A stretch of DNA of 10,080 nucleotides from Deltaproteobacteria bacterium (GTDB lineage Bacteria > Desulfobacterota > DSM-4660 > Desulfatiglandales > B25-G16). Positions 1 to 5,645 of the stretch are shown piece after piece. Below the pieces are notes generated by a model. It saw only the letters and a list, made by a program, of their open reading frames with translations. It ran no database searches and was not told where the DNA came from. Position numbers and translations under genes: made by a program. How positions within the stretch are numbered: position 1 is the first letter of the stretch; the number at the start of each line of letters is the position of its first letter. The DNA is taken from NCBI GenBank assembly GCA_019310745.1, contig JAFDDS010000010.1, positions 1-10,080 on the forward strand. The letters run 5' to 3'.

Positions 1-591
1 AATAAAGCGTGTACCCATTTGCACTCCTTCCGCACCAAGAGCCAAAGCAGCCTTATATCCGCGAGAATCTCCGATGCCACCAGCTGCTATGACTGGAATC
101 TTCACAGCATCCACGACCGTGGGCACAAGCACCATGGTGGAAACGCCCTTAAATCCTTGCACTCCGCCTGATTCCGCCCCCTCGGCCACGATAGCATCGG
201 CTCCTAATGCCTCAGCACCTCTTGCACCCTCGACTGTGGGAGATACAACAATGACTTTTATACCTAAATCATGCAAGATCGGAATAAGCCCTTTGGGTGA
301 ACCCCCAGAAACAGTTACCACACTCACCCCTTCTTCAGCTAAAACCTCCACAAATTTTTGAGCTAAAGGGTTCATTACGAAGATGTTTGAACCAAAAGGT
401 TTGTTTGTGAGCTGCTTAGTCGCTGTAACTTGATTCCGCAAAAATTCTGGGTCCTCTGTAAAGGCAGTAGCTAATAGGCCAAATCCACCAGCTTCGGATA
501 CAGCAGCAACGAGCTCAGGATTGCAAATAACCCCCATTGCGCCCTGAATGATAGGATATTGACTACCCAGTAATGCTGTCACTCTCGACAT
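1..591 (-). CDS. Nitronate monooxygenase / FabK-like flavoprotein (N-terminal part)
   Basis: FMN-dependent TIM-barrel enzyme of the nitronate monooxygenase (2-nitropropane dioxygenase)/enoyl-ACP reductase II (FabK) superfamily. The frame runs off the window edge after 197 codons; the family is usually about 310-330 residues, so roughly 60% is present. Visible family features are QGAMG at residues 16-20, EAGGFGLLA (33-41), VSGGSPKG (94-101), AEGAESGG (136-143), LVPTVVDAV (155-163), AAGGIGDSRG (169-178) and the phosphate-binding end LGAEGVQMGTRF (185-196). The ATG at 591 is chosen because AAAGGAGG (599-606) lies 7 nt upstream. Oddity: the conserved His of the EAGGH motif, catalytic in characterised NMO/FabK enzymes, is Val144 here (ESGGVQG). 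The substrate therefore cannot be named; such genes often sit beside acyl-CoA catabolic operons, as here. Transcribed divergently from the keto-acid cleavage operon. Confidence 0.88.
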   Translation of the reverse strand, partial: MSRVTALLGSQYPIIQGAMGVICNPELVAAVSEAGGFGLLATAFTEDPEFLRNQVTATKQLTNKPFGSNIFVMNPLAQKFVEVLAEEGVSVVTVSGGSPKGLIPILHDLGIKVIVVSPTVEGARGAEALGADAIVAEGAESGGVQGFKGVSTMVLVPTVVDAVKIPVIAAGGIGDSRGYKAALALGAEGVQMGTRFI

Positions 592-598
592 GGCATTT

Positions 599-606
599 CC
601 TCCTTT
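599..606 (-). promoter_or_regulatory. Shine-Dalgarno of the flavoprotein gene
   Basis: AAAGGAGG read on the minus strand, 7 nt before the ATG at 591. It fixes the start of the leftmost gene. Confidence 0.8.
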
Positions 607-657
607 CAAGCACACTGAATGCCCTGTAGAAATGGTAAATTCCCTTTTTGAGCGGGA

Positions 658-687
658 AGTATAGGATGAAAGAGGCCTGTGAATCAA
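658..687 (-). promoter_or_regulatory. Candidate sigma70-type promoter for the flavoprotein gene
   Basis: On the minus strand TTGATT (-35, 682-687) is followed after 18 bp by TATACT (-10, 658-663; 5 of 6 to consensus). The start codon is about 65 bp downstream. A small inverted repeat, TTCCC (640-644) / GGGAA (654-658), abuts the -10 box and could be an operator; this last point is speculative. Confidence 0.5.
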
Positions 688-826
688 GAGAAAAGGCTAT
701 ACACAACATACATGTGTGGGTCATCCCTTTGTAGGTGTTTGTATGGATGATGATTGAGTCGTGGAGGTCTTTAGTCTTAAACAGTTACATTTGATCGCCT
801 TGAGATTTAAGCCCTGTGCCTTAGGC

Positions 827-848
827 TAATCCTGCTTTAGCAGGGTTA
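827..848. other. Stable small hairpin in the divergent spacer
   Basis: TAATCCTGC (827-835) pairs with GCAGGGTTA (840-848) around a TTTA loop: nine pairs including one wobble. An alternative pairing is possible because CCCTG at 812-816 can also pair with CAGGG at 841-845. No T-run follows in either direction, so it is not a classical terminator. Its role is unknown. Confidence 0.4.
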
Positions 849-877
849 CGTATGCAAACCAATCATTATCCGGCACA

Positions 878-915
878 CCGACAAAACCCTTCATTTCGTA
901 CTTCCCTAAAGATTA
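878..915. repeat. Short interspersed repeat, copy 1
   Basis: The core TTCATTTCGTACTTCC (890-905) matches 15 of 16 bases at 3323-3338. The flanks CCG..AAAAC upstream keep the same spacing, and AAAG/AAG-ATT follows downstream. It lies in a gene-free spacer like its partner. Confidence 0.4.
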
Positions 916-1107
916 TGGCTTAACAAAAGTCAAACGGAGACTTGATCCCATTTCGCATAAGTTCATTCAGAAACTACGGCCACTCTCATTATTTGAAAAA
1001 AGTGAGGTCAGGACTACATTCTTCACCATTCCACATGTCACCATAAATAATGAGGATCTGATTCCTCATCTTTTCTGTACCTTATTACTTTTACAATTAA
1101 ACAGTTT

Positions 1108-1136
1108 TTGCTTTTTCCCAAAGGAAAGGCTATATT
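1108..1136 (+). promoter_or_regulatory. Candidate promoter of the keto-acid cleavage operon
   Basis: TTGCTT (1108-1113), a 17-bp spacer, then TATATT (1131-1136; 5 of 6 to the -10 consensus). It lies about 48 bp before the first start codon. The -35 match is only 3 of 6, so this is a moderate call. Confidence 0.4.
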
Positions 1137-1183
1137 TTCGTTGAAACCTTCATAAGATGTGAGAGAAAAGAATAGGGGGTATT

Positions 1184-2014
1184 ATGGAAAAACTCATCAT
1201 CACCGCGGCCATTACCGGAAGCAGGATTACTCGTGAGGCAACGCCCTATATTCCCATCACACCTGAGGAGATTGTGACCTCAGCCATAGAGTGTGAGGAG
1301 GCGGGAGCCTCCATTGTCCATATTCATGTGAGAGATCCGAACACAGGTCTTGGGACTCAGGATATTGCGCTCTTCAGGCAAGTGGTCGAGCAATTGCGGG
1401 AGAAGACCAATCTAATTCTATGCCTCACCACGAGCGGCATCCCCGGAAGAAATTTCCATATCGAGGAGAGACTCACACCGTTGGAGTTGGAGCCCGAGCT
1501 TGCCTCTTTTGACGCGGGATCCATCAATCTGGGCGAATCGGCCTTTATCAATACTCCCGAGTTTCTTCAGGCTGCTGCCATTCGTATGAGGGAAAAGGGG
1601 GTGAGGCCGGAGCTCGAGATCTTCGATGTGGGGATGATGGTCACTTGTCTACGCATGAGGGAGGAGGGCTCCCTTACCGATCCGCTTCACTTCCAGTTTG
1701 TGCTGGGCACTCCCTGGGGTATCCCTGCTACCCCGAAATCTCTGCTCCACCTCCTCGACTACCTCCCCGAGCGATCCACCTGGTCAGTGATTGGAATCGG
1801 AAGGGCACACCTTCCCATCTGCATGATGGGACTTATTTTGGATGGGCACATCAGGGTGGGCATGGAGGACAACATCTACTACAGAAGGGGCGAACTCGCG
1901 AAGACCAATGCCCAATTAGTGGAACGGATTGTCAGGATTGCAAAGGAGTATGGCAGGGATGTGGCGACCCCTCAAGATGCCAGGAAAATTCTCGGACTCA
2001 AAAGAGGGCCGTAA
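1184..2014 (+). CDS. 3-keto-acid cleavage enzyme (BKACE / DUF849 family)
   Basis: 276 aa, full length for the Zn-dependent TIM-barrel family typified by 3-keto-5-aminohexanoate cleavage enzyme (Kce). These enzymes condense a beta-keto acid with acetyl-CoA to give acetoacetate and a new acyl-CoA. Family marks are TAAITG (7-12), the zinc ligands His46 and His48 in HIHVRDP, FVLGTPWG (172-179), GIGRAH (204-209), Arg224, the third zinc ligand Glu228 with Asp229 in GMEDN, and the C-terminal NAQLVERIVRIAKE-type helix. The start is supported by AGGGGG at 1174-1179. Oddity: the position of Kce Glu14 is Arg14 here (TGSR rather than TGAE), so the substrate end differs from the aminated Kce substrate. 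It is the first gene of an operon; a dehydrogenase follows after 33 bp and probably makes its keto-acid substrate. The exact substrate is unresolved. Confidence 0.9.
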   Translation: MEKLIITAAITGSRITREATPYIPITPEEIVTSAIECEEAGASIVHIHVRDPNTGLGTQDIALFRQVVEQLREKTNLILCLTTSGIPGRNFHIEERLTPLELEPELASFDAGSINLGESAFINTPEFLQAAAIRMREKGVRPELEIFDVGMMVTCLRMREEGSLTDPLHFQFVLGTPWGIPATPKSLLHLLDYLPERSTWSVIGIGRAHLPICMMGLILDGHIRVGMEDNIYYRRGELAKTNAQLVERIVRIAKEYGRDVATPQDARKILGLKRGP

Positions 2015-2047
2015 GAAAACAGAAATCATTCAACGAAAGGAAGGCGT

Positions 2048-2986
2048 ATGGAAATAAACAAAGTTGCCTGCGTGGGTGCTGGGCTTGTGGGTCAAGGATG
2101 GGCCACGATCTTTTTATCACGAGGCCTTGAGGTGATCATGCAGGATATAAGTCAGGAGATACTCAATGAATCGATGAAGCACATTCGGATGAATTTAAAG
2201 TTTTTAGAAACACACGGTCTTGTGCAAAAGGGAAATGTTGAAGCTGGGCGAAACAGTATAAAAACGACCACCGATATTACCGATGCATGTGGCCACGCAG
2301 ACTACGTTCAGGAATCCGTGCCCGATACCTACGAGATCAAGAAGCGTGTTTTCAGTGAAATGGATGCCGCTGCCCCGGCTCATGTGATATTGGCTTCCAG
2401 TGCTTCAGGATTACTGATGACCGATATCCAGGAGGTGACTACAAGGCCTGAGCGTTGTGTTCTTGTGCACCCGATACTTCCCGTGCACCTTATACCCACC
2501 GTTGAGATCGCTGGCGGGGAGAAGACTTCCCGCACAACAGTCCAGGAAGCCCGCGAGTTTATGGAAAGGATAGGCAAGAGCCCTGTGGTGCTCAGGCGGG
2601 AGGTTCCAGGGTATATTATTAACAGGCTTCAGGCAGCGTTGTTGCGCGAGGCGATTGATCTCGTTGACAAGGGTATCGCGAGCCCGGAAGAGGTAGATAA
2701 GGCCTTTTGCAGGGGAACGGGACTGAGAGATCCTGTTGTGGGACCTTTTCTGCGCATGCATATTGCCGGGAATGGGATCGAGGATTTCATAGAGAACTTC
2801 GCCCAATCATACCGCTATAGGTGGGAGACAATGGAGACGTGGACCTCTATACCCCCTTCAGCCATCGAGGCAGTGGTAAAGGGAACGAGAGGTATGGAGA
2901 TTGTATGCGAAAAGTCGTTAGACGAAATGAGGGCATGGAGGGATGAGATGCTCGCAAATATACTGAAGCTGATGGACAGCAATTAA
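2048..2986 (+). CDS. 3-hydroxyacyl-CoA dehydrogenase-family enzyme (L-carnitine dehydrogenase-like)
   Basis: 312 aa NAD-dependent oxidoreductase of the short 3-hydroxyacyl-CoA dehydrogenase/lambda-crystallin/L-carnitine dehydrogenase group. The N-terminal Rossmann fold has GAGLVG (10-15), with Asp33 ending the second strand, which suggests NAD rather than NADP. Probable catalytic residues are Ser117/Ser118 (SSASG), His141, Glu153 and Asn192 (GYIINRLQ). A C-terminal helical domain spans about 188-300. AAAGGAAGG (2036-2044) precedes the ATG. Placement 33 bp after a beta-keto acid cleavage enzyme suggests it oxidises a 3-hydroxy acid to that enzyme's substrate, as in carnitine degradation (known context; inference here). 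Oddity: the usual HPFNP motif reads HPILP (141-145), losing the Asn. It could act on carnitine, another free hydroxy acid or a CoA ester; the sequence alone does not decide. Confidence 0.85.
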   Translation: MEINKVACVGAGLVGQGWATIFLSRGLEVIMQDISQEILNESMKHIRMNLKFLETHGLVQKGNVEAGRNSIKTTTDITDACGHADYVQESVPDTYEIKKRVFSEMDAAAPAHVILASSASGLLMTDIQEVTTRPERCVLVHPILPVHLIPTVEIAGGEKTSRTTVQEAREFMERIGKSPVVLRREVPGYIINRLQAALLREAIDLVDKGIASPEEVDKAFCRGTGLRDPVVGPFLRMHIAGNGIEDFIENFAQSYRYRWETMETWTSIPPSAIEAVVKGTRGMEIVCEKSLDEMRAWRDEMLANILKLMDSN

Positions 2987-3028
2987 GACGGTACGGAATA
3001 CCCTCCCTCTCTTTCTTCAAGGTCAGAT

Positions 3029-3269
3029 CTTTGCATAACTTAACAATCTTTGTAACCCAAGAAAAGAGGGTGGACTTTTCTGAAGTGACTGGTGTAAGGG
3101 CGCTGTCTTTTCGCAACTTATCAGTGGGGGAAACCGCAGGCCCAGATTTTTCAAGGCAATGCGGAGGGGGCAAAACTCCCCCATAGATAAGTTGCTGAAA
3201 AGACCAGCCCGAGAGCCTCGGAGCTGAAGAAAAGCCCACCCTTGGTAAGAAAATATGAGTTATGCAAAG
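3029..3269. repeat. Long imperfect inverted repeat (structured RNA or MITE-like element)
   Basis: The ends are exact 12-bp inverted repeats: CTTTGCATAACT (3029-3040) and AGTTATGCAAAG (3258-3269). Inside, paired blocks nest in order: CCAA/TTGG (3057-3060 with 3242-3245), GGGTGG/CCACCC (3068-3073 with 3236-3241), CTTTTCT/AGAAAAG (3075-3081 with 3228-3234), GTCTTTTC/GAAAAGAC (3105-3112 with 3197-3204), CAACTTATC/GATAAGTTG (3114-3122 with 3186-3194), GGGGG/CCCCC (3126-3130 with 3178-3182) and CCGCA/TGCGG (3134-3138 with 3160-3164). The right arm adds a side hairpin, CCGAG/CTCGG (3209-3213 with 3217-3221). TTCAAGGT occurs on both sides (3016-3023 and 3272-3279), possibly a target duplication. It starts about 40 bp after the dehydrogenase stop codon. 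No transposase lies inside. Confidence 0.75.
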
Positions 3270-3310
3270 GTTTCAAGGTTTATCCGCCGTCTTTCTGGCG
3301 AGCTTACCCG

Positions 3311-3348
3311 CCGTTAAAACATTTCATTTCGTAATTCCAAAAAAGATT
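3311..3348. repeat. Short interspersed repeat, copy 2
   Basis: TTCATTTCGTAATTCC (3323-3338) matches copy 1 at 890-905 with one mismatch. The preceding CCG..AAAAC sits at the identical distance (3311-3320 versus 878-887). Confidence 0.4.
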
Positions 3349-3407
3349 TACCCCTTCACAAGTCTAAATAAATAAATCACCATTTAAAGATGAAGGAAAA
3401 TTTGCCC

Positions 3408-3413
3408 TTGACA
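3408..3413 (+). promoter_or_regulatory. Consensus -35 box (TTGACA) before the Rrf2-type regulator
   Basis: Perfect TTGACA. At the standard 17-bp spacing the -10 would be TAATGT (3431-3436), a weak match that runs into the palindrome at 3436-3452. A stronger TATAGT (3436-3441) is 22 bp away, too far for normal use. A strong -35 with a weak -10 overlapping an operator fits a regulated promoter. Confidence 0.5.
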
Positions 3414-3435
3414 GCAGTAGAAGAAATTATTAATG

Positions 3436-3452
3436 TATAGTAAAATACTATA
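3436..3452. promoter_or_regulatory. Palindromic operator, probably for the Rrf2-type regulator
   Basis: TATAGTA, AAA, TACTATA: a perfect 7-bp inverted repeat with a 3-bp spacer, placed 21 bp after the TTGACA box and 128 bp before the regulator's start codon. Its AT-rich form with an AGTA/TACT core resembles binding sites of the Rrf2 family (IscR, RirA, NsrR types), so autoregulation is likely. This is an inference from position and shape. Confidence 0.55.
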
Positions 3453-3580
3453 GATTAAATTAGTATAAAAAATAACCATCTAAATTAATAAATGGGGCCT
3501 TGAAAACTGATCAGACAAGCGAGGTCTATTATAATTACCATAAAATGCCAACCAAGATTGTTTGATGGAGGAATCGTTCA

Positions 3581-3994
3581 ATGAGACTATCAACCAGAAG
3601 TCGTTATGGCGCAAGAATGATGCAGGATCTGGCAGAACACTATGATAAAGGTCCCACACGGTTAGGTGAAATTGCGAAGCGTCAGGATATATCTGCCAAG
3701 TACCTTGAACAACTTATTATCCCCTTGAAGCAGGGCAATTTCATAAGGAGTGTACGAGGGCCCAAAGGGGGACATATGCTGACAAGACCACCAGAGGAAA
3801 TCAGTGTTGGGCAAATTGTCACAGCACTCGAAGGCGGAACCGAACTTACCGATTGCGTTGGAAATCCCGATGAATGCGGAAGGTCGGACAGCTGTTTGAC
3901 CCGTTGCATCTGGAGAGATGTCTCAAAGGCTATATATGATCAACTACATTCCATAACTTTGTCCACAATGCTCACGATGGAGAAGAGCGTTTAA
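3581..3994 (+). CDS. Rrf2-family transcriptional regulator with four-cysteine cluster
   Basis: 137 aa, near the usual family length (130-160). An N-terminal winged helix-turn-helix is visible: the opening MRLSTRSRYGARMM, the recognition helix around SAKYLEQLI (38-46), and the wing VRGPKGGHMLTRPPEEISVGQIV (58-80). The effector region carries Cys92, Cys99, Cys105 and Cys109. The first three match the spacing of the [2Fe-2S] ligands of IscR/NsrR-type members closely, so an iron-sulfur or redox sensor is likely (inference). GGAGG (3567-3571) lies 9 nt before the ATG. It precedes a MOSC gene (67 bp) and fdhD, so it may control formate dehydrogenase/molybdenum cofactor sulfuration in response to Fe-S status. 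A palindrome upstream suggests autoregulation. The exact subfamily is not assigned. Confidence 0.9.
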   Translation: MRLSTRSRYGARMMQDLAEHYDKGPTRLGEIAKRQDISAKYLEQLIIPLKQGNFIRSVRGPKGGHMLTRPPEEISVGQIVTALEGGTELTDCVGNPDECGRSDSCLTRCIWRDVSKAIYDQLHSITLSTMLTMEKSV

Positions 3995-4061
3995 AATGCG
4001 CTGCTCTAATTTTTTTAGTACACATGACCACAATGATGCGGGAAGATAAAGAGAAGAGATA

Positions 4062-4499
4062 ATGAAGATCGTTTCCATTGCCATAAGCAAGAAAAAGGGG
4101 ACACGAAAGGCCCAGATTGGTCAAGCCTCTCTCATTCAGAATCACGGTCTTGAAGGGGATGCCCACGCAGGCCCGTGGCACCGGCAGGTGAGTTTTCTTG
4201 CCTCTGAAAGCATTGAGGCCTCGAGAAAAAAGGGTTGTGATGTCACCTTTGGAGACTTCGCTGAAAACATTGCCACATCGGGTATTAACTGGCAAAAGGT
4301 GCCTGTGGGTACCCTAATCCACCTGGGAGACTCGGCGATTGTAAAAATCACACAGATCGGCAAGGAATGTCACAATAAATGTGCCATATACTATCTGGCC
4401 GGGGATTGTATCATGCCTCGGGAGGGGATCTTTGGCCGTGTATTCAAGGGAGGGAAAATACATCGTGGCGATATGGTCCGGATTATTCGCGATCTATGA
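4062..4499 (+). CDS. MOSC domain-containing protein
   Basis: 145 aa, a stand-alone MOSC domain, related to the C-terminal domain of Moco sulfurase; the domain is believed to carry sulfur to molybdenum/tungsten cofactors. Motifs are GLEGDAHAG (29-37), HRQVSFLASES (40-50), FAENIATSGI (66-75), VPVGTLI (80-86), the KECHNKC cysteine pair (Cys103, Cys107) with Cys103 the likely sulfur-binding residue, CIMPREGIF (116-124) and the C-terminal GDMVRI (136-141). A purine-rich AAAGAGAAGAGA stretch just before the ATG is a weak ribosome site. It sits between the Rrf2-type gene and fdhD, 67 bp from each, suggesting one operon for formate dehydrogenase cofactor maturation. A nearly identical truncated copy lies at 5646-5963. 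Confidence 0.88.
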   Translation: MKIVSIAISKKKGTRKAQIGQASLIQNHGLEGDAHAGPWHRQVSFLASESIEASRKKGCDVTFGDFAENIATSGINWQKVPVGTLIHLGDSAIVKITQIGKECHNKCAIYYLAGDCIMPREGIFGRVFKGGKIHRGDMVRIIRDL

Positions 4500-4566
4500 G
4501 ATTTCTTAATGAACCAGAGCTTCTCTCATTTCATGCTTTGGTAGAAACACAGAGGTGAACTTTGAT

Positions 4567-5370
4567 ATGAATAGTATTCAATCCCAACATGTTGTTTTGC
4601 GTGAAGAGGATACCTGCCAGACTTACGAACAGGAGCTGATTGGAGAAGAGCCTCTTCTTTTATTTATTGAAGGGCGACCTTATTCGGTTGTAATGCGCAC
4701 CCCTGGTGAAGAGATCCCTCATGCAGCAGGTTTTTGCTTAGGGGAAGGGCTGGTGGATGATTTTAAAGATTTTTCTACGATCGGTTACTGTGACCAAATG
4801 GACCCCAACATAGTCACTGTTAAACTTAAACCGGCGAGACGGAAAAAGGTAACCACCTTGTTAAAAAGACGAGGTTTTATCAGTCAAACAAGTTGCGGCA
4901 TCTGTGGCAAAGAAATGATAAAGGACATATGTCAAGATCTTACTCCTATCACAAACGAAACCAGATTCAATATTGGCCTAGCCACGGCGTGCGTTGACCA
5001 GCTTGTTCATAATCAGGATTTTTATACAAGGACCGGTGGATCTCACGCGGCCATGCTTTTTGATTCGAAACTCGATGCCTTGTCAGTAGCAGAAGATGTT
5101 GGACGTCATAATGCTCTTGACAAGGCAATCGGCAAGATTTTTTTAAGCGGACAACTAACAAAGGCCCGCTTGGCAGTCCTTTCTTCACGGATCAGTTATG
5201 AGTTGGTCCAAAAGGCAGCTCGGGCCCATCTGCCTATATTGGTCAGCATATCCCGGCCCACTGCCTTAGCTGTTGAATTAGGGAAAAGTCTGAATATGAC
5301 ACTAGCTTGCATAGGCAAGGAGTCTGGGCTGCTGGTATTTTGCGGGGAAGAACGTCTTACAGGGGAATAA
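4567..5370 (+). CDS. fdhD: Formate dehydrogenase accessory sulfurtransferase FdhD
   Basis: 267 aa. FdhD passes sulfur from a cysteine desulfurase to the Mo/W bis-pterin cofactor, which is needed for active formate dehydrogenase. Hallmarks are Cys110-Gly-Ile-Cys113 (SCGICGKE, the conserved sulfur-relay CxxC loop), RTGGSHAA (155-162), AEDVGRHNALDK (175-186), SSRIS (206-210) and SISRPTALAVEL (227-238). The ATG at 4567 is preferred: AGAGGTG (4551-4557) lies about 9 nt upstream of it, whereas the in-frame GTG at 4555 overlaps that ribosome site; using the GTG would add only 4 residues. It follows the MOSC gene by 67 bp and probably shares its transcript. No formate dehydrogenase subunit is in the window, so its client lies elsewhere. 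Confidence 0.95.
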   Translation: MNSIQSQHVVLREEDTCQTYEQELIGEEPLLLFIEGRPYSVVMRTPGEEIPHAAGFCLGEGLVDDFKDFSTIGYCDQMDPNIVTVKLKPARRKKVTTLLKRRGFISQTSCGICGKEMIKDICQDLTPITNETRFNIGLATACVDQLVHNQDFYTRTGGSHAAMLFDSKLDALSVAEDVGRHNALDKAIGKIFLSGQLTKARLAVLSSRISYELVQKAARAHLPILVSISRPTALAVELGKSLNMTLACIGKESGLLVFCGEERLTGE

Positions 5371-5515
5371 AATCCTTGGTCGATCCCTGAAAAGCAATCC
5401 CCTTTTATCATGGGTTGGGCCTATAATTTACGGAATCAAAGTCACGAAAAACTCAAAAATTTCGGTAAATGACATCTACCTCAAGGCCTAAACAGAAGTT
5501 TGTGAATGTTCTATG

Positions 5516-5527
5516 AAAGGAGGTGAT
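5516..5527 (+). promoter_or_regulatory. Unusually complete Shine-Dalgarno
   Basis: AAAGGAGGTGAT is complementary to the entire anti-Shine-Dalgarno tail of bacterial 16S rRNA, far more than the 4-6 bases usual for neighbouring genes. The GGAGG core is 8 nt from the ATG at 5532. Confidence 0.65.
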
Positions 5528-5531
5528 AGGA

Positions 5532-5585
5532 ATGAAACGTTTTATGATTCCGAGAGTAGCTCATTGTAGCGAAGGCTGCCAATGA
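5532..5585 (+). CDS. Possible 17-residue peptide with C-terminal CxxxC
   Basis: A tiny ORF encoding MKRFMIPRVAHCSEGCQ, ended by TGA and immediately by TAG. Support comes from its 12-base Shine-Dalgarno at ideal spacing; a TATAAT hexamer at 5422-5427 could be a -10 box but has no good -35. The peptide has a basic N-terminus and Cys12/Cys16. It could be a leader peptide, a small metal-binding or modified peptide, or the remnant 5' end of a gene broken by the rearrangement that brought in the truncated MOSC copy downstream. No peptide-modifying enzyme or transporter adjoins it directly. I do not recognise a family. Confidence 0.35.
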   Translation: MKRFMIPRVAHCSEGCQ

Positions 5586-5645
5586 TAGTCCCGGGTAAGA
5601 CTCTAAACTGCCCGTCATTTCATTTTACAATTTTAAAAACGATGA

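Larger units (their letters stand above)
607..1183. other. Divergent intergenic spacer without a convincing gene
   Basis: 577 bp between the flavoprotein gene and the keto-acid cleavage gene. It holds the promoters of both genes, a 9-bp hairpin at 827-848, one copy of a short interspersed repeat (878-915) and a small inverted repeat ATGAGGA/TCCTCAT (1050-1056/1063-1069). A reading frame stays open over about 830-1146 on the plus strand but has no ATG, no ribosome binding site and no recognisable family, so it is not called as a gene. Confidence 0.6.
2987..3580. other. 594-bp spacer with inverted-repeat element and regulator promoter
   Basis: No protein-coding gene is supported. From left to right it contains a 241-bp imperfect inverted repeat (3029-3269) bracketed by an 8-bp direct repeat, a second copy of the interspersed repeat (3311-3348), then a very AT-rich tract (about 3340-3560) carrying TTGACA and a palindromic operator in front of the Rrf2-type gene. 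The minus-strand frame crossing 2847-3239 is an artefact of the inverted repeat and gene overlap. Confidence 0.7.

Noticed and set aside
74..361. Plus-strand 95-codon frame, rich in Pro/Thr/Ser
   Set aside because: Lies antisense inside the flavoprotein gene; low-complexity composition typical of a shadow frame.
1050..1069. ATGAGGA/TCCTCAT inverted repeat as a terminator
   Set aside because: No gene ends upstream of it on the plus strand and the following T-run is short; likely chance.
830..1146. Open frame without ATG in the divergent spacer
   Set aside because: No start codon with ribosome site, no recognisable motif, and it runs through the BKACE promoter.
1645..2130. Plus-strand 161-codon frame across the BKACE/dehydrogenase junction
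   Set aside because: Out-of-frame shadow of two well-supported genes.
2847..3239. Minus-strand 130-codon frame
   Set aside because: Overlaps the end of the dehydrogenase gene and the inverted-repeat element; no family resemblance or ribosome site.
4024..4063. Short ORF MTTMMREDKEKR ending in TAATG at the MOSC start
   Set aside because: No ribosome binding site; the overlap with the MOSC ATG is probably chance.
5583..5588. TGA of the 17-codon ORF as a selenocysteine codon
   Set aside because: It is followed directly by TAG, so readthrough would add a single residue, and no SECIS-like hairpin is apparent.
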